DNA of 24,200 bases from an uncultured Alistipes sp. GTDB taxonomy: Bacteria > Bacteroidota > Bacteroidia > Bacteroidales > Rikenellaceae. The notes under the pieces were generated by a model. That model was not told the origin of the DNA. It ran no database searches and worked only from the letters and a program-made list of their open reading frames with translations. Every line of letters begins with the position of its first letter. The first letter of the stretch is position 1. The position numbers were made by a program, and so were the translations under genes. Shown here piece by piece: positions 1-7,675 of this stretch. The stretch lies in NCBI GenBank assembly GCA_900769525.1, contig CAAGGY010000164.1, positions 1 through 24,200 on the forward strand. The letters run 5' to 3'.

Positions 1-174
1 CCACTCGATAACTCCCTCGCCACCCTCGGCTGGGAACTCCATAACATCATTAGAGGTGAGCTCAAAAAGATAGCTCTTTTCGGGAAGCTCATTGACAGGC
101 TTATCGTTACATGCAACAAGCGTTAGAGATAGAATCGCCAACATTAGCGATAAAGAGCGTAAAAAGTGTTTCAT
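1..174 (-). CDS. N-terminal part of a lipoprotein, BACON-like start (cut by window edge)
   Basis: Reading the minus strand from the ATG at 174 gives 58 residues before the window ends, so only the N-terminus is visible. It starts with a type II signal peptide (basic MKHFLR, hydrophobic stretch, lipobox LVAC with the lipidated Cys at residue 22) followed by a charged linker and a segment reading FELTSNDVMEFPAEGGEG. That segment resembles the first strands of BACON-type immunoglobulin-like domains, which often begin with a conserved Ser/Thr and an E-G-G turn. The mature protein would be anchored in a membrane, probably the outer membrane. A promoter of the Bacteroidetes type lies at 236-266. 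Function cannot be assigned from this fragment; the BACON reading rests on about 20 residues and is an inference. Confidence 0.8.
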   Translation of the reverse strand, partial: MKHFLRSLSLMLAILSLTLVACNDKPVNELPEKSYLFELTSNDVMEFPAEGGEGVIEW

Positions 175-235
175 TGTTTTATGTCTATTAATCAATTAAT
201 TTCGCAATTTGACTCTTTGCACTTATAATTTTTAT

Positions 236-266
236 CAAAATTATAGAAATTTTCTTTAATCGCAAA
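236..266 (-). promoter_or_regulatory. Bacteroidetes-type promoter of the left-edge lipoprotein
   Basis: On the minus strand TTTG (263-266) is followed after 19 bases by TAATTTTG (236-243), matching the known Bacteroidetes -33/-7 form (TTTG, N19-21, TAnnTTTG). The predicted transcript would start near 229, leaving a leader of about 55 bases before the ATG at 174. Confidence 0.7.
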
Positions 267-296
267 ACTTTCGGCAACAATTTGCTCCTTAAGAGC

Positions 297-338
297 ATAA
301 AAGAGAGTGTCGTCCCAGCCTCTCGACTGAAACGACAC
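297..338 (-). terminator. Intrinsic terminator of the xusABC-like operon
   Basis: On the minus strand a hairpin lies at 338-307: a 7-bp GTGTCGT/ACGACAC stem, two G-U pairs, a 5-bp CAGTC/GGCTG stem and a GAGA tetraloop. It is followed by the T-rich tail TCTCTTTTATG. It sits 20 bases after the stop codon of the PepSY gene (358), as expected for the end of that operon. Confidence 0.75.
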
Positions 339-357
339 CGCATCCTATTCAATAGTT

Positions 358-1185
358 TTATCCTCGCTTGAAAAAGCGCCTCTTAATCCATAGATAGTAG
401 CCCGTAAGCGGGAGTGTACCTCCGACAATAGCTGCCAAGAACCACAAAATACGAGTAAACATACCACCGATGGTACCCACATGAAGGCTTCGCAGCCACT
501 CACGTGCACCCTCACCAAAGAGGGCATAGAAACCATCACGATACCAGGCAAACGACCATACAAGGCCCGTAAGCGCCATGATTAGTAGAATAATCGTTGC
601 CCAGAATCCAGCCGAGACGTGCAGGTCGTACCAGAAGCGGTGCCACCCCTTGCGCACTGCTACAAGCGAGCGATTTTTCCACATCTTAATGCTCTTAGGC
701 CACCAGAGCACGATACCCGTGAGAAGCATTACCACCATCGCAAGAGTGCTGATACCCACGATGAGTTTTCCAATACTCATATCGCCCTTCTTCATCGGTG
801 CATCCATCAACCAGCGATGCAGCCTAAAGGTTGTCTTGAAGAACTCAAGACGCTCGGGCGAGCCAAGAATCTCGCCTGTGTACTGATTAACATATATTCG
901 CTCCCTCTTGCCAAGGCGAAAAACGTAGGTACGCTCAGAGTTATCGTCAATCTCGACACTCTGTACGCTCTTTCCCTCGGCCAAGGTTGCCTCGACCTTC
1001 GCTTGAAGCTCAGCGAGTGGTATAGCCTCGGCTCCAACCTCAGCAACGTAGTGGTACTCACGTTGCACGGCGCGTGAAATCTCCTTCTCGAAGACAAGCA
1101 GAGCTCCAGTGAAGCATATTATCGACACCACAACACCCAAGGGTATTGATAGCCAAATATGTAGTTGCTTAATAAGTTTTTTCAT
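358..1185 (-). CDS. xusC: PepSY-TM inner-membrane protein, XusC-like (probable reductase in siderophore iron release)
   Basis: The 275-residue product has four predicted membrane segments (about 9-32, 138-162, 190-214, 243-265) and a periplasmic PepSY-type domain between the first two (about 52-110, with the typical YVNQYTGEILG strand-turn). Histidines at 9, 123 (LHRWLM), 182 and 189 (HRFWYDLH) and 235 lie at or near membrane segments, as in PepSY-TM proteins thought to bind haem and reduce ferric chelates. The start was set at the ATG at 1185, because the upstream ATG at 1206 would add only seven unconvincing residues. It is last in the operon TonB receptor - DUF4374 - PepSY, the gene content and order of xusABC in Bacteroides thetaiotaomicron, where XusC is the inner-membrane member. 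An isolated -7-like box (TATCTTTG, 1204-1211) lies upstream without a clear -33. The reductase role is inferred from family and context. Confidence 0.85.
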   Translation of the reverse strand: MKKLIKQLHIWLSIPLGVVVSIICFTGALLVFEKEISRAVQREYHYVAEVGAEAIPLAELQAKVEATLAEGKSVQSVEIDDNSERTYVFRLGKRERIYVNQYTGEILGSPERLEFFKTTFRLHRWLMDAPMKKGDMSIGKLIVGISTLAMVVMLLTGIVLWWPKSIKMWKNRSLVAVRKGWHRFWYDLHVSAGFWATIILLIMALTGLVWSFAWYRDGFYALFGEGAREWLRSLHVGTIGGMFTRILWFLAAIVGGTLPLTGYYLWIKRRFFKRG

Positions 1186-1245
1186 AGTAGCATAAATGTA
1201 GAACAAAGATACGACTTTTTTCTTATTGTGTGTCCGATAAGTCGA

Positions 1246-2643
1246 TTAATTAATCGGCTCAAGACGACCAACGCCACTAATCTGTGTCGCCTCGACAGTA
1301 AGGCCCTTTGTTGCAACAGCTGTAGCTGCGTCGATAACATATATTGCTGGATAGTTGTCGGTAAGTGTCACTGGAATATATACCTTGCCACCCTCAGCAT
1401 ATGGAGTTGAGCCGAAGCCCGATATCGAGCTCTTGGCAGGTAGTCCCGACACAGGAGTAAGCGTTGCAGCCTCAGCATCGAAGATGGCAAGCTCAGTTGC
1501 GGTCATTGTCTTAGCAGGCTCCAACACGCTATCGTACATCAGCATAAGGAACTTACTACCGCCAACATACCATGTTCGCAAGAACGAGCGGCCATCGGCA
1601 AGCGCCTCGATGTTAACGTAATAGTTATCATCAAACTCCTGGCTACCTGCACCAATACGCACAACGCCTGCGGGAAGCGATGTTCGCTGACGCTCATCAG
1701 CCATCGTCTTAGCATACGAGGGCGAGAATACATATACATCGCCTCGCTCGGTGCGCCAAATCATCTGATAGTACTGCGACTTATTGCGGCCAGCAGCATA
1801 GCTAATCTTATCGGTGTGGATAAGCTTCTTAGTTGCAAGGCTTTGGTCGTCGAAGATTGCCACCCAGCACTCATCGGGATACTGCGTCCACTGCAACTCA
1901 CCCTCCTTATAAGCACCCGAGCCAGAGCCACCAGCCTCCGTCTTAATCAAATCGGCGTAACCCTCACGAACCCACTTGCCACCATCGGCCTTAACGCCAT
2001 ACTGACTAAGTCCCATAGGCACAGCGGCAGAATAGATCTTACCCGCCACCTCCTCGATACCAGCAAGCGTAACAAACTCGCCATTGCCCAAGAAGTTCTC
2101 AGCCAAGTAGCACTCCTCGAGAGTGTTGTTTGTCGTATATGTCTCATCTTCAACATTGAGCAAAGAGACAAGAATAGATTTTGGCAGGAAGCCATTCTCG
2201 TCGGCCCACTCCTGAGGGCCATCGCCCGTAGATGTTGTCATAATGTATTTTTCGTAGGTGCCAACCGTCGTAAAGCGGCGCACAGCATACTCGGCCGAGC
2301 GTGCCGAGAGCGTATAGTCTGAGTTCATCACATACGAACGTGTGGTACCAGCATTACCCTGATTATATGTAAGGCCATATAGGTACTTGTCGCCCCAGAA
2401 CACCCAGTACGAAGCACCATCGTTGACAAGTCCCTGCTCCATACCTACCACTCCTTGGCTAAGTGATGAGGCGGTAAGAAGTGCGTTTGTCGTAGTGTTC
2501 GAGAATGTTCCCTGCGAGGCGATGACATATGGTCGCTCAACATCCGATGCAGGAACGTCGTTATTTGCAGGCATAGAGTTTTCGCAAGCCAACAACATAG
2601 ATCCCAACAAGAGGGCAAAAACTGATTTAATTTTCTGATTCAT
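1246..2643 (-). CDS. xusB: DUF4374 surface lipoprotein, XusB-like siderophore-binding protein
   Basis: The 465-residue product begins with a lipoprotein signal (lipobox LLAC, Cys20). The mature part is rich in beta strands throughout, starting with PYVIASQGTFSNTTTNALLTA, a segment I recognise as the start of DUF4374 proteins. These fold as beta-propellers; the characterised member, XusB of B. thetaiotaomicron, is a surface lipoprotein that captures ferric enterobactin and passes it to the TonB receptor XusA. The gene lies 22 bases after the receptor gene and 60 bases before the PepSY gene, so the three are almost certainly one transcript. Length and neighbours fit the family. Which siderophore it binds cannot be read from the sequence, since gut members of DUF4374 are diverse. 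Confidence 0.87.
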   Translation of the reverse strand: MNQKIKSVFALLLGSMLLACENSMPANNDVPASDVERPYVIASQGTFSNTTTNALLTASSLSQGVVGMEQGLVNDGASYWVFWGDKYLYGLTYNQGNAGTTRSYVMNSDYTLSARSAEYAVRRFTTVGTYEKYIMTTSTGDGPQEWADENGFLPKSILVSLLNVEDETYTTNNTLEECYLAENFLGNGEFVTLAGIEEVAGKIYSAAVPMGLSQYGVKADGGKWVREGYADLIKTEAGGSGSGAYKEGELQWTQYPDECWVAIFDDQSLATKKLIHTDKISYAAGRNKSQYYQMIWRTERGDVYVFSPSYAKTMADERQRTSLPAGVVRIGAGSQEFDDNYYVNIEALADGRSFLRTWYVGGSKFLMLMYDSVLEPAKTMTATELAIFDAEAATLTPVSGLPAKSSISGFGSTPYAEGGKVYIPVTLTDNYPAIYVIDAATAVATKGLTVEATQISGVGRLEPIN

Positions 2644-2665
2644 AGCTATTATTTTTTAGTATTAT

Positions 2666-5074
2666 CTATCGTCCACCAAAGCTCACACGCAGCTTAGCAT
2701 AGTAGGCACGCCCAGCCTTCTGAAGGCTGAAGTTGTCGTAGAGCTTTTCGTTTGTAAAGTTTCGACACTCCACAGAGATGTTATACTTACCATTGCAAAG
2801 CGAATATCCGAGTGAGATATTATGCGAAAACTGGTCGGGAACCATAAATTCGCTCTTATTCGTACCAATACGTGATGAGTAGTAGTAAAACCCCTTCAAA
2901 TATTGGTTATCGTAGGTGACACTCAGCGCATCGCCCTTCATAAAGCAGCTCTTCCAGGTGAATGTCACGTCAGCATCTGCAAAGAGGTATGGGATGTTTG
3001 GCATACGGTCGCCATAGCCGAGGTTTGGCATAGAGCTTGTGCCGATTGCAATCTTCATATTATCACGCACATCTGTATAGGTCACATTACCACCCACAGA
3101 CAGCCAATCGGCAAGTGTGTAGCGTGCCGAGAGGTTAGCACCCCAGGTACGCACCTTGCCATAATTGATATAGCTCGCCGCAACCTTGCCACCACTCAAA
3201 TCGACGATATTACGCTGAATATAATCGTTGGTATTTCGGAATATTGCACCCGCCTCAACATATATCGAGTGCTGCATTTTTGCGCCAAACGAGAGCGAGT
3301 AGCTAAGGCTAAGATTTAGGTTGTCGCTACTCTCTGGACGGAGGCCAATCTCGCCCATCTCAAGGTCCTCGTCGCCAAACATCTCCTCGATAGTTGGCAA
3401 TCGGTAGGCCTTCTCATACGAGAACTTAGCCTGCAAATCGTCGAGAATAAAGTAGGTTGTAGCAAGACCATAGCCAAGTGCATCGCTGCGACGTGAGCTA
3501 CGCACAAAGTTCGAAGCATTTGCATCTGTGGCAATAGGGCCTGAGACTGATAGAGCATAATACTTAGCAAATGCCGAGATATTCCAGCTCTTAAATGGCA
3601 CGTAGCGATACTGAAGGCCCGTGATATTCTTTATCGTCTGCTTATTTATTGCATCGCTCTGAGCCTCAGCAGCAAGCAACGATGTATTGCTACGTGTAAA
3701 GGCGCTAAAGACATGGTTGAGCGTGAGCGTGTGGCCACGGGCAATGCGGTAGTTGAGCGTTGCCGTTGCGCTCCAGTTGTCATTAAGCGAGCGGGTGTGC
3801 ATATAGCTCTGCTCACCTGGCGAGTTTAGGCGCTTGCGCTCACCACGCCAGTTATATTTATACTGCGCCGTGTCAATATTTGTTGTGACATTGCGGTTAT
3901 AGTTTGCCGTGAGCGTGAGGTCGAGCCCATCGACAAAGAGGTTGCGCTTGAGATACTCCAAAGAGGGCATGATGGTGTGGCCACGGCGACGCTTATCGCC
4001 ATAGACAACATCCTGACGTACACCCGTTTGAATCTCCTTATACATCTGCGAATAGGTGAAGCTTGCAACAAGACGATCGGCCCAGGGCTTATCCACAACG
4101 CCGAGCTTAGCAACCACAGCCTCATTATGGAAAGTGTCGTTGAAACGCTCCACACGCTCCTTCTTGAGCTTGTCGATGCGCCCCGTCTCAAAATCCTCAA
4201 CAGCAGCGTCCACTTTATAGTTGTTGTCCGAGTAGTTCTGGAAGAGATTGACCTCCCACATCAAACCATTCTCAAAGCTCTGGCCAGCATTTATGGTTGT
4301 TCGGTGCGTGTTGAACGAGCCGAAAGAGTATGACGCATCAGCAAACCAACGGCGTCGGCTCTTATTAGTGACAATATTCACCACTCCACCAATAGCGTCA
4401 GCACCAAAGCCCACAGGGACAACACCACGATATACCTCGATGCGGTCGGCAAAACCTGCAGGGATGTTATTAAGCGAGAACGAGCTACCCACGCCCTCCT
4501 GTGGCACACCGTCAATAAATATCTTGACGTGCTTACCCGTAAAACCATCGAGCGAGAGAGCCATATCCGAGCCAACGCCGCCCGACTCACGGAGCTTAAC
4601 TCCTGGAGCCTTAGTAAGTGCATCGGAGAGGTTCTTAGATGTATTTGCAAACTCGCTGGTGTTGATAGCCACAGCATTAAATGCCGAACGGCGCACATGA
4701 CCAACACCCGAAGCTGAGACTACCACCTCGTCGATGCGTGTTGAGGACTCAGCGAGCATAAAGTCGGCCGTTGCATTGGACGCACTGAGGTTCAATGTCT
4801 TAGACGTACTCTCATATCCGAGCGTCGAGGCAGTGATGGTATACTCACCAGCCTGCAACACCAATGAGTAGCGGCCACTGCTGTCTGTTGTTGCGCCATG
4901 TGTCGTGCCCTTAACAAATACTGTAGCATAGGGCAATGGCTCACCCTTATCGTCGAGCACAACACCCGAGAGTGCAACATAAAGGGAGCTGCCATGTGGA
5001 GGCTCCGTAGCATAGGTCTGATAGTGGTTCAGCGTAAGCAGTAGACCAAAGAGTATATATAGATATGTTCGCAT
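2666..5074 (-). CDS. xusA: TonB-dependent outer-membrane receptor, XusA-like
   Basis: The 802-residue product has, in order: a Sec signal peptide (about 1-22, ending QTYA); a carboxypeptidase-regulatory-like N-terminal domain (about 33-110, GVVLDDKGEPLPYATVFVKG); a TonB-box-like segment (DEVVVSASG, about 115-123); a plug domain (about 128-240, with LSDALTKAPGVKLRESGG, IFIDGVPQEG and IEVYRGVVPVGFGADAIGG); and a 22-strand-type barrel to the end (LRVSFGGR). This is the usual build of a siderophore receptor. No SusD gene follows, so it is not a SusCD glycan system. The next two genes (DUF4374, PepSY) make it a XusABC-like ferric-siderophore importer. A promoter of the Bacteroidetes type is present at 5111-5141. 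No Fur box could be identified by eye, although iron control would be expected. Confidence 0.9.
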   Translation of the reverse strand: MRTYLYILFGLLLTLNHYQTYATEPPHGSSLYVALSGVVLDDKGEPLPYATVFVKGTTHGATTDSSGRYSLVLQAGEYTITASTLGYESTSKTLNLSASNATADFMLAESSTRIDEVVVSASGVGHVRRSAFNAVAINTSEFANTSKNLSDALTKAPGVKLRESGGVGSDMALSLDGFTGKHVKIFIDGVPQEGVGSSFSLNNIPAGFADRIEVYRGVVPVGFGADAIGGVVNIVTNKSRRRWFADASYSFGSFNTHRTTINAGQSFENGLMWEVNLFQNYSDNNYKVDAAVEDFETGRIDKLKKERVERFNDTFHNEAVVAKLGVVDKPWADRLVASFTYSQMYKEIQTGVRQDVVYGDKRRRGHTIMPSLEYLKRNLFVDGLDLTLTANYNRNVTTNIDTAQYKYNWRGERKRLNSPGEQSYMHTRSLNDNWSATATLNYRIARGHTLTLNHVFSAFTRSNTSLLAAEAQSDAINKQTIKNITGLQYRYVPFKSWNISAFAKYYALSVSGPIATDANASNFVRSSRRSDALGYGLATTYFILDDLQAKFSYEKAYRLPTIEEMFGDEDLEMGEIGLRPESSDNLNLSLSYSLSFGAKMQHSIYVEAGAIFRNTNDYIQRNIVDLSGGKVAASYINYGKVRTWGANLSARYTLADWLSVGGNVTYTDVRDNMKIAIGTSSMPNLGYGDRMPNIPYLFADADVTFTWKSCFMKGDALSVTYDNQYLKGFYYYSSRIGTNKSEFMVPDQFSHNISLGYSLCNGKYNISVECRNFTNEKLYDNFSLQKAGRAYYAKLRVSFGGR

Positions 5075-5110
5075 CCCTTTAACCGTTTAAATTAGCATAT
5101 TTTCACGGTG

Positions 5111-5141
5111 CAAAGGTATGAGATTTCACAAAGGGCTACAA
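5111..5141 (-). promoter_or_regulatory. Promoter of the xusABC-like operon
   Basis: The minus strand carries a perfect -7 box TACCTTTG (5111-5118). A partial -33 box TTGT (5138-5141) lies 19 bases upstream. Predicted start of transcription is near 5104, giving a leader of about 30 bases. The -7 match is strong, the -33 match partial. Confidence 0.6.
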
Positions 5142-5156
5142 TCGCAAATTATTGGT

Positions 5157-5198
5157 AAAAAAGAGTGGCCCCACCCCCAATATTTTGGGGTGAGGCCA
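5157..5198 (-). terminator. Intrinsic terminator after yidD
   Basis: The minus strand forms a 12-bp stem (TGGCCTCACCCC against GGGGTGGGGCCA, with one T-G pair) at 5198-5166. It is followed at once by CTCTTTTTT (5165-5157). It lies 34 bases after the stop codon of yidD and ends the long housekeeping operon, insulating it from the xus promoter. Confidence 0.85.
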
Positions 5199-5231
5199 TC
5201 ATAACAGCGTGTTTTAGTGGCAAATAGCAAT

Positions 5232-5492
5232 TTATGGCACAGGGTCATAACCCGAGCCACCCCACGGGTGACATCGCAGCAAACGGCGCACTGTAAGATA
5301 CAACCCCTTCACAGGACCATACCTACGAAGTGCCTCTATGGCATACTGCGAGCAGGTGGGCGTAAAACGACATGAGGGAGGTTTTAGTGGCGAGATACCG
5401 AGCTGATAGAAGCGCACTAAAAGAATAAACGGTAAGGCCAACACTCGTTTAGCAGTGCTCGCCAACCTCCGCCAAAATTTTGCAGACTGCAT
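5232..5492 (-). CDS. yidD: Membrane protein insertion efficiency factor YidD
   Basis: The 86-residue product carries the YidD signature almost intact: LLVRFYQLGISPLKPPSCRF, then TPTCSQYAIEALRRYG, then a C-terminal RLLRCHPWGGSGYDPVP. The three conserved cysteines are at 41, 47 and 74. YidD is a small peripheral inner-membrane protein that helps YidC insert membrane proteins. The ATG at 5492 was chosen; it lies inside rnpA, so the two reading frames overlap by 44 bases, and the longer open frame to 5555 would add 21 atypical residues. The rnpA-yidD pairing is widespread in bacteria. Translation is probably coupled to rnpA. Confidence 0.93.
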   Translation of the reverse strand: MQSAKFWRRLASTAKRVLALPFILLVRFYQLGISPLKPPSCRFTPTCSQYAIEALRRYGPVKGLYLTVRRLLRCHPWGGSGYDPVP

Positions 5493-5835
5493 TTTGGATA
5501 CTTTTAAACGACAGCTCCTCCTTAGCAGAGTAGACCAGCGCCAAATCAACGCCAAGGCCCTTAGCCTCAGCCACTTGTCGCAGCAACTCCTTATTTAGTC
5601 GGTATGCCTCCTTTGTGCGACGACGCAACAAGTTGCGCTTGTTGGCACGCTTATGGTTGCGCTTAGGAACTGAGAATAGCACCTCAACCGAGGGTGAGGT
5701 GCTACTTTCAACATATACCGTATATCGAAATGGATAGATAAAACCCGACTTGCCCTCATTGAATAGACGACGTAGGGCAGAGAGCGAGTGGAGTCGCTCG
5801 CCCTTGGGCAAAGAGTATGGCTTTATCTCTGGCAT
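5449..5835 (-). CDS. rnpA: Ribonuclease P protein component
   Basis: The 128-residue product matches RnpA in length. Its hallmark Arg/Asn/Lys-rich helix is present at about residues 58-80 (VPKRNHKRANKRNLLRRRTK), the site that contacts the RNase P RNA. The N-terminal part has the usual LSALRRLFNEGKSGF lead. The protein binds the catalytic RNA and helps recognise the 5' leader of tRNA precursors. It starts 5 bases after the stop codon of the hemD-like gene and overlaps yidD. In many bacteria rnpA follows rpmH; here it follows hemD, an arrangement I associate with Bacteroidetes. Confidence 0.94.
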   Translation of the reverse strand: MPEIKPYSLPKGERLHSLSALRRLFNEGKSGFIYPFRYTVYVESSTSPSVEVLFSVPKRNHKRANKRNLLRRRTKEAYRLNKELLRQVAEAKGLGVDLALVYSAKEELSFKSIQNAVCKILAEVGEHC

Positions 5836-5840
5836 AGCTA

Positions 5841-6719
5841 TTAAGCCTTACGAGTGCGTGTGCGAGTCTTCTTCTGCAACTTGCTCTGCTGCGCACGGAT
5901 AAACTCCTCCTTGTCAAGGTCCTCCTTAACCTGAGCATCCTCGATAGTCTGGCCATCCTCCATCTTGCTGCAGTAGATATCCAACGCCTTAACCATTGAT
6001 GGTGCCTCTGGCGATGGCGCAGAAGCCTTAACCTTTAGGCCTGCGTCGATAGCGGCACGCAACGTTGCCTCACCAAAGGTAGCCACAACAGGGAGCTTGT
6101 CAACATCGTAGTTCTCAACCAAAGCCTTAACATCTGATGGAGAGTAGAGCGCAACGATATCATAGTTCTCAGGCTTGAGGTCGCTCATATCAGCAGCCAC
6201 AGTACGAGCAAAGACAACAGGGCTAACCTTGAGTTTGAGCTTAAGAAGTGTCTCTGGCAACTCTGGCTTGAAAGGCTCGGTGAGGGCGAGGATAAACTTC
6301 TCGTCCTTATGCTTAACGATAAGCTCCAAGAGTGAGTTGAACGTACCATCGGCAAACGAAATCTTACGCTTGCGATATACGATATACTTCTGCAAGTAGA
6401 GGGCCACTGCCTCAGTATTACAGATATACTTCATTGTCTCAGGCACAGTGATACGAGCCTCCTCGCAGATACGGAAGAAGCTATCAATGGTTGTGCGCGA
6501 TGAAAAGATCATTGTGGTGTGCTCCAAAATCTCAGTACGCTGGGCACGGAACTCCTTGAGTGATACTCCAACAACACGAATCAAAGGCTTGTAGTCAATC
6601 TCGAGCTCGTGCTTGGCCGAAAATTCGAAGAATGGAGATTTTTCTAATACAGCCGGACGGGGCTGTGACACTAAAATCTTACTTACTTTCAACGTCGTAA
6701 AGTGTTTTATCTTTAACAA
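5841..6719 (-). CDS. hemD: Uroporphyrinogen-III synthase (HemD), with non-ATG start
   Basis: The product has the Bacteroidetes HemD look: KILVSQPRPAVLEKSPFFEF near the N-terminus, then TTMIFSSRTTIDSFFRICEE, then TMKYICNTEAVALYLQKYIV, and finally a C-terminal VVATFGEATLRAAIDAGL and SAPSPEAPSM. HemD closes hydroxymethylbilane to uroporphyrinogen III in haem synthesis. The start is uncertain. The frame opens directly after an in-frame TGA (6722-6720) and has no ATG before the conserved region; candidates are TTG at 6719 (292 aa) or TTG at 6692 (283 aa, aligning best with the family). An ATG at 6723 is in another frame and soon stops. The last 16 residues form a Lys/Arg/Thr-rich tail (KKTRTRTRKA) beyond the usual domain. 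A -7 box (TATGTTTG, 6756-6763) without a clear -33 lies upstream. Confidence 0.8.
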   Translation of the reverse strand: MLKIKHFTTLKVSKILVSQPRPAVLEKSPFFEFSAKHELEIDYKPLIRVVGVSLKEFRAQRTEILEHTTMIFSSRTTIDSFFRICEEARITVPETMKYICNTEAVALYLQKYIVYRKRKISFADGTFNSLLELIVKHKDEKFILALTEPFKPELPETLLKLKLKVSPVVFARTVAADMSDLKPENYDIVALYSPSDVKALVENYDVDKLPVVATFGEATLRAAIDAGLKVKASAPSPEAPSMVKALDIYCSKMEDGQTIEDAQVKEDLDKEEFIRAQQSKLQKKTRTRTRKA

Positions 6720-6811
6720 TCATTCCCATTTTTGAATCAATTAGCTCAAATTTCACAAACATAGTCAATTTGTAAAACATTAATATCCAACATTATACAA
6801 ATGTATAAGCA

Positions 6812-7675
6812 TTAAGCCAAAGTTGGTAATATTGTCACAATAAAGCTAATTGGTAACAAAAAAGCGGTGCAAAGGTACAAAATCCAATACAAAATCGGAA
6901 TTTTTTTTGCGATAAAGAACACAAAAGTATCCTTTAGATATATTATTAGCAGAAGAGCCGAACCAGAAATAACGGCAATACCCCACTCCTGAACGCTCTC
7001 CGCAGAGGCAACAAGCCACGCAGCAACAAGCGGATAGAGCAGTACAACATAGCGGATAAAGTTGATTGTGGTAACGCTCGACAACTCCCCCACAGCACTC
7101 GACTGCGACACAAGTCCCGTGATTGAGTGCAGCGATAAGAACCATGCCACAAGCACACCCACAAGCAACAGGGAGAAGAGTGGCACAACACTTAGAAGCG
7201 CTCCCGAATAGAGTGGCGAGTCGTTAGCAAGCTGCAAATCGGCAATGCGCACGCCCACAAGGGCTAACATAATAACGCCTACCAAGATAGCCGAGACCTT
7301 AAAGAAGCTAAGAGGAATCTCTCCGCCCTCGCTCGCCATACGGCGCTCGCTATGTGTGCTAAAGATGTCACCCCAGATAGCACCAATAAAACCCCATGAG
7401 CGAAGTAACATATTAAAATATAGTATCAGCGACGCCACGACAAGCAGCTGATAGACCGTAGTATATACAAACGAGGGTTCAAGCATCGAAACTACCACCT
7501 GCTCGCCAAGAGTTGACCCTGCACCAAACAAGTCATCAACCGCAGCGGCACGATAGCCACCCTCGAACAGAGGCTCACCCGACATAAGCTGCGTGCCACG
7601 TCCAAAGATTTGGGCTGGCGGCACAACGTCATATCCCTGAGCTTCGAGGCTCTCTATGATGGTCATCCTACTCAT
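6812..7675 (-). CDS. DUF4271 integral membrane protein
   Basis: The 287-residue product has a hydrophilic N-terminal part of about 65 residues and then six or more hydrophobic segments (roughly 72-92, 126-146, 156-180, 205-225, 230-247, 258-285). Its position directly before hemD, and its make-up, are those of DUF4271 proteins of Bacteroidetes, for which no biochemical role is established to my knowledge. The ATG at 7675 overlaps the end of the sensor-kinase gene by 8 bases (shared ATGAGTAG), so translation is likely coupled. It could be a small membrane regulator, but nothing in the sequence shows an activity. Confidence 0.75.
   Translation of the reverse strand: MSRMTIIESLEAQGYDVVPPAQIFGRGTQLMSGEPLFEGGYRAAAVDDLFGAGSTLGEQVVVSMLEPSFVYTTVYQLLVVASLILYFNMLLRSWGFIGAIWGDIFSTHSERRMASEGGEIPLSFFKVSAILVGVIMLALVGVRIADLQLANDSPLYSGALLSVVPLFSLLLVGVLVAWFLSLHSITGLVSQSSAVGELSSVTTINFIRYVVLLYPLVAAWLVASAESVQEWGIAVISGSALLLIIYLKDTFVFFIAKKIPILYWILYLCTAFLLPISFIVTILPTLA

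Noticed and set aside
1204..1211. Internal promoter before the PepSY gene
   Set aside because: TATCTTTG fits the -7 box but no -33 box is present, and the gap to the previous gene is short; co-transcription is simpler.
2666..5074. SusC-type glycan transporter
   Set aside because: No SusD gene or glycoside hydrolases follow; length (802) and neighbours fit a siderophore receptor.
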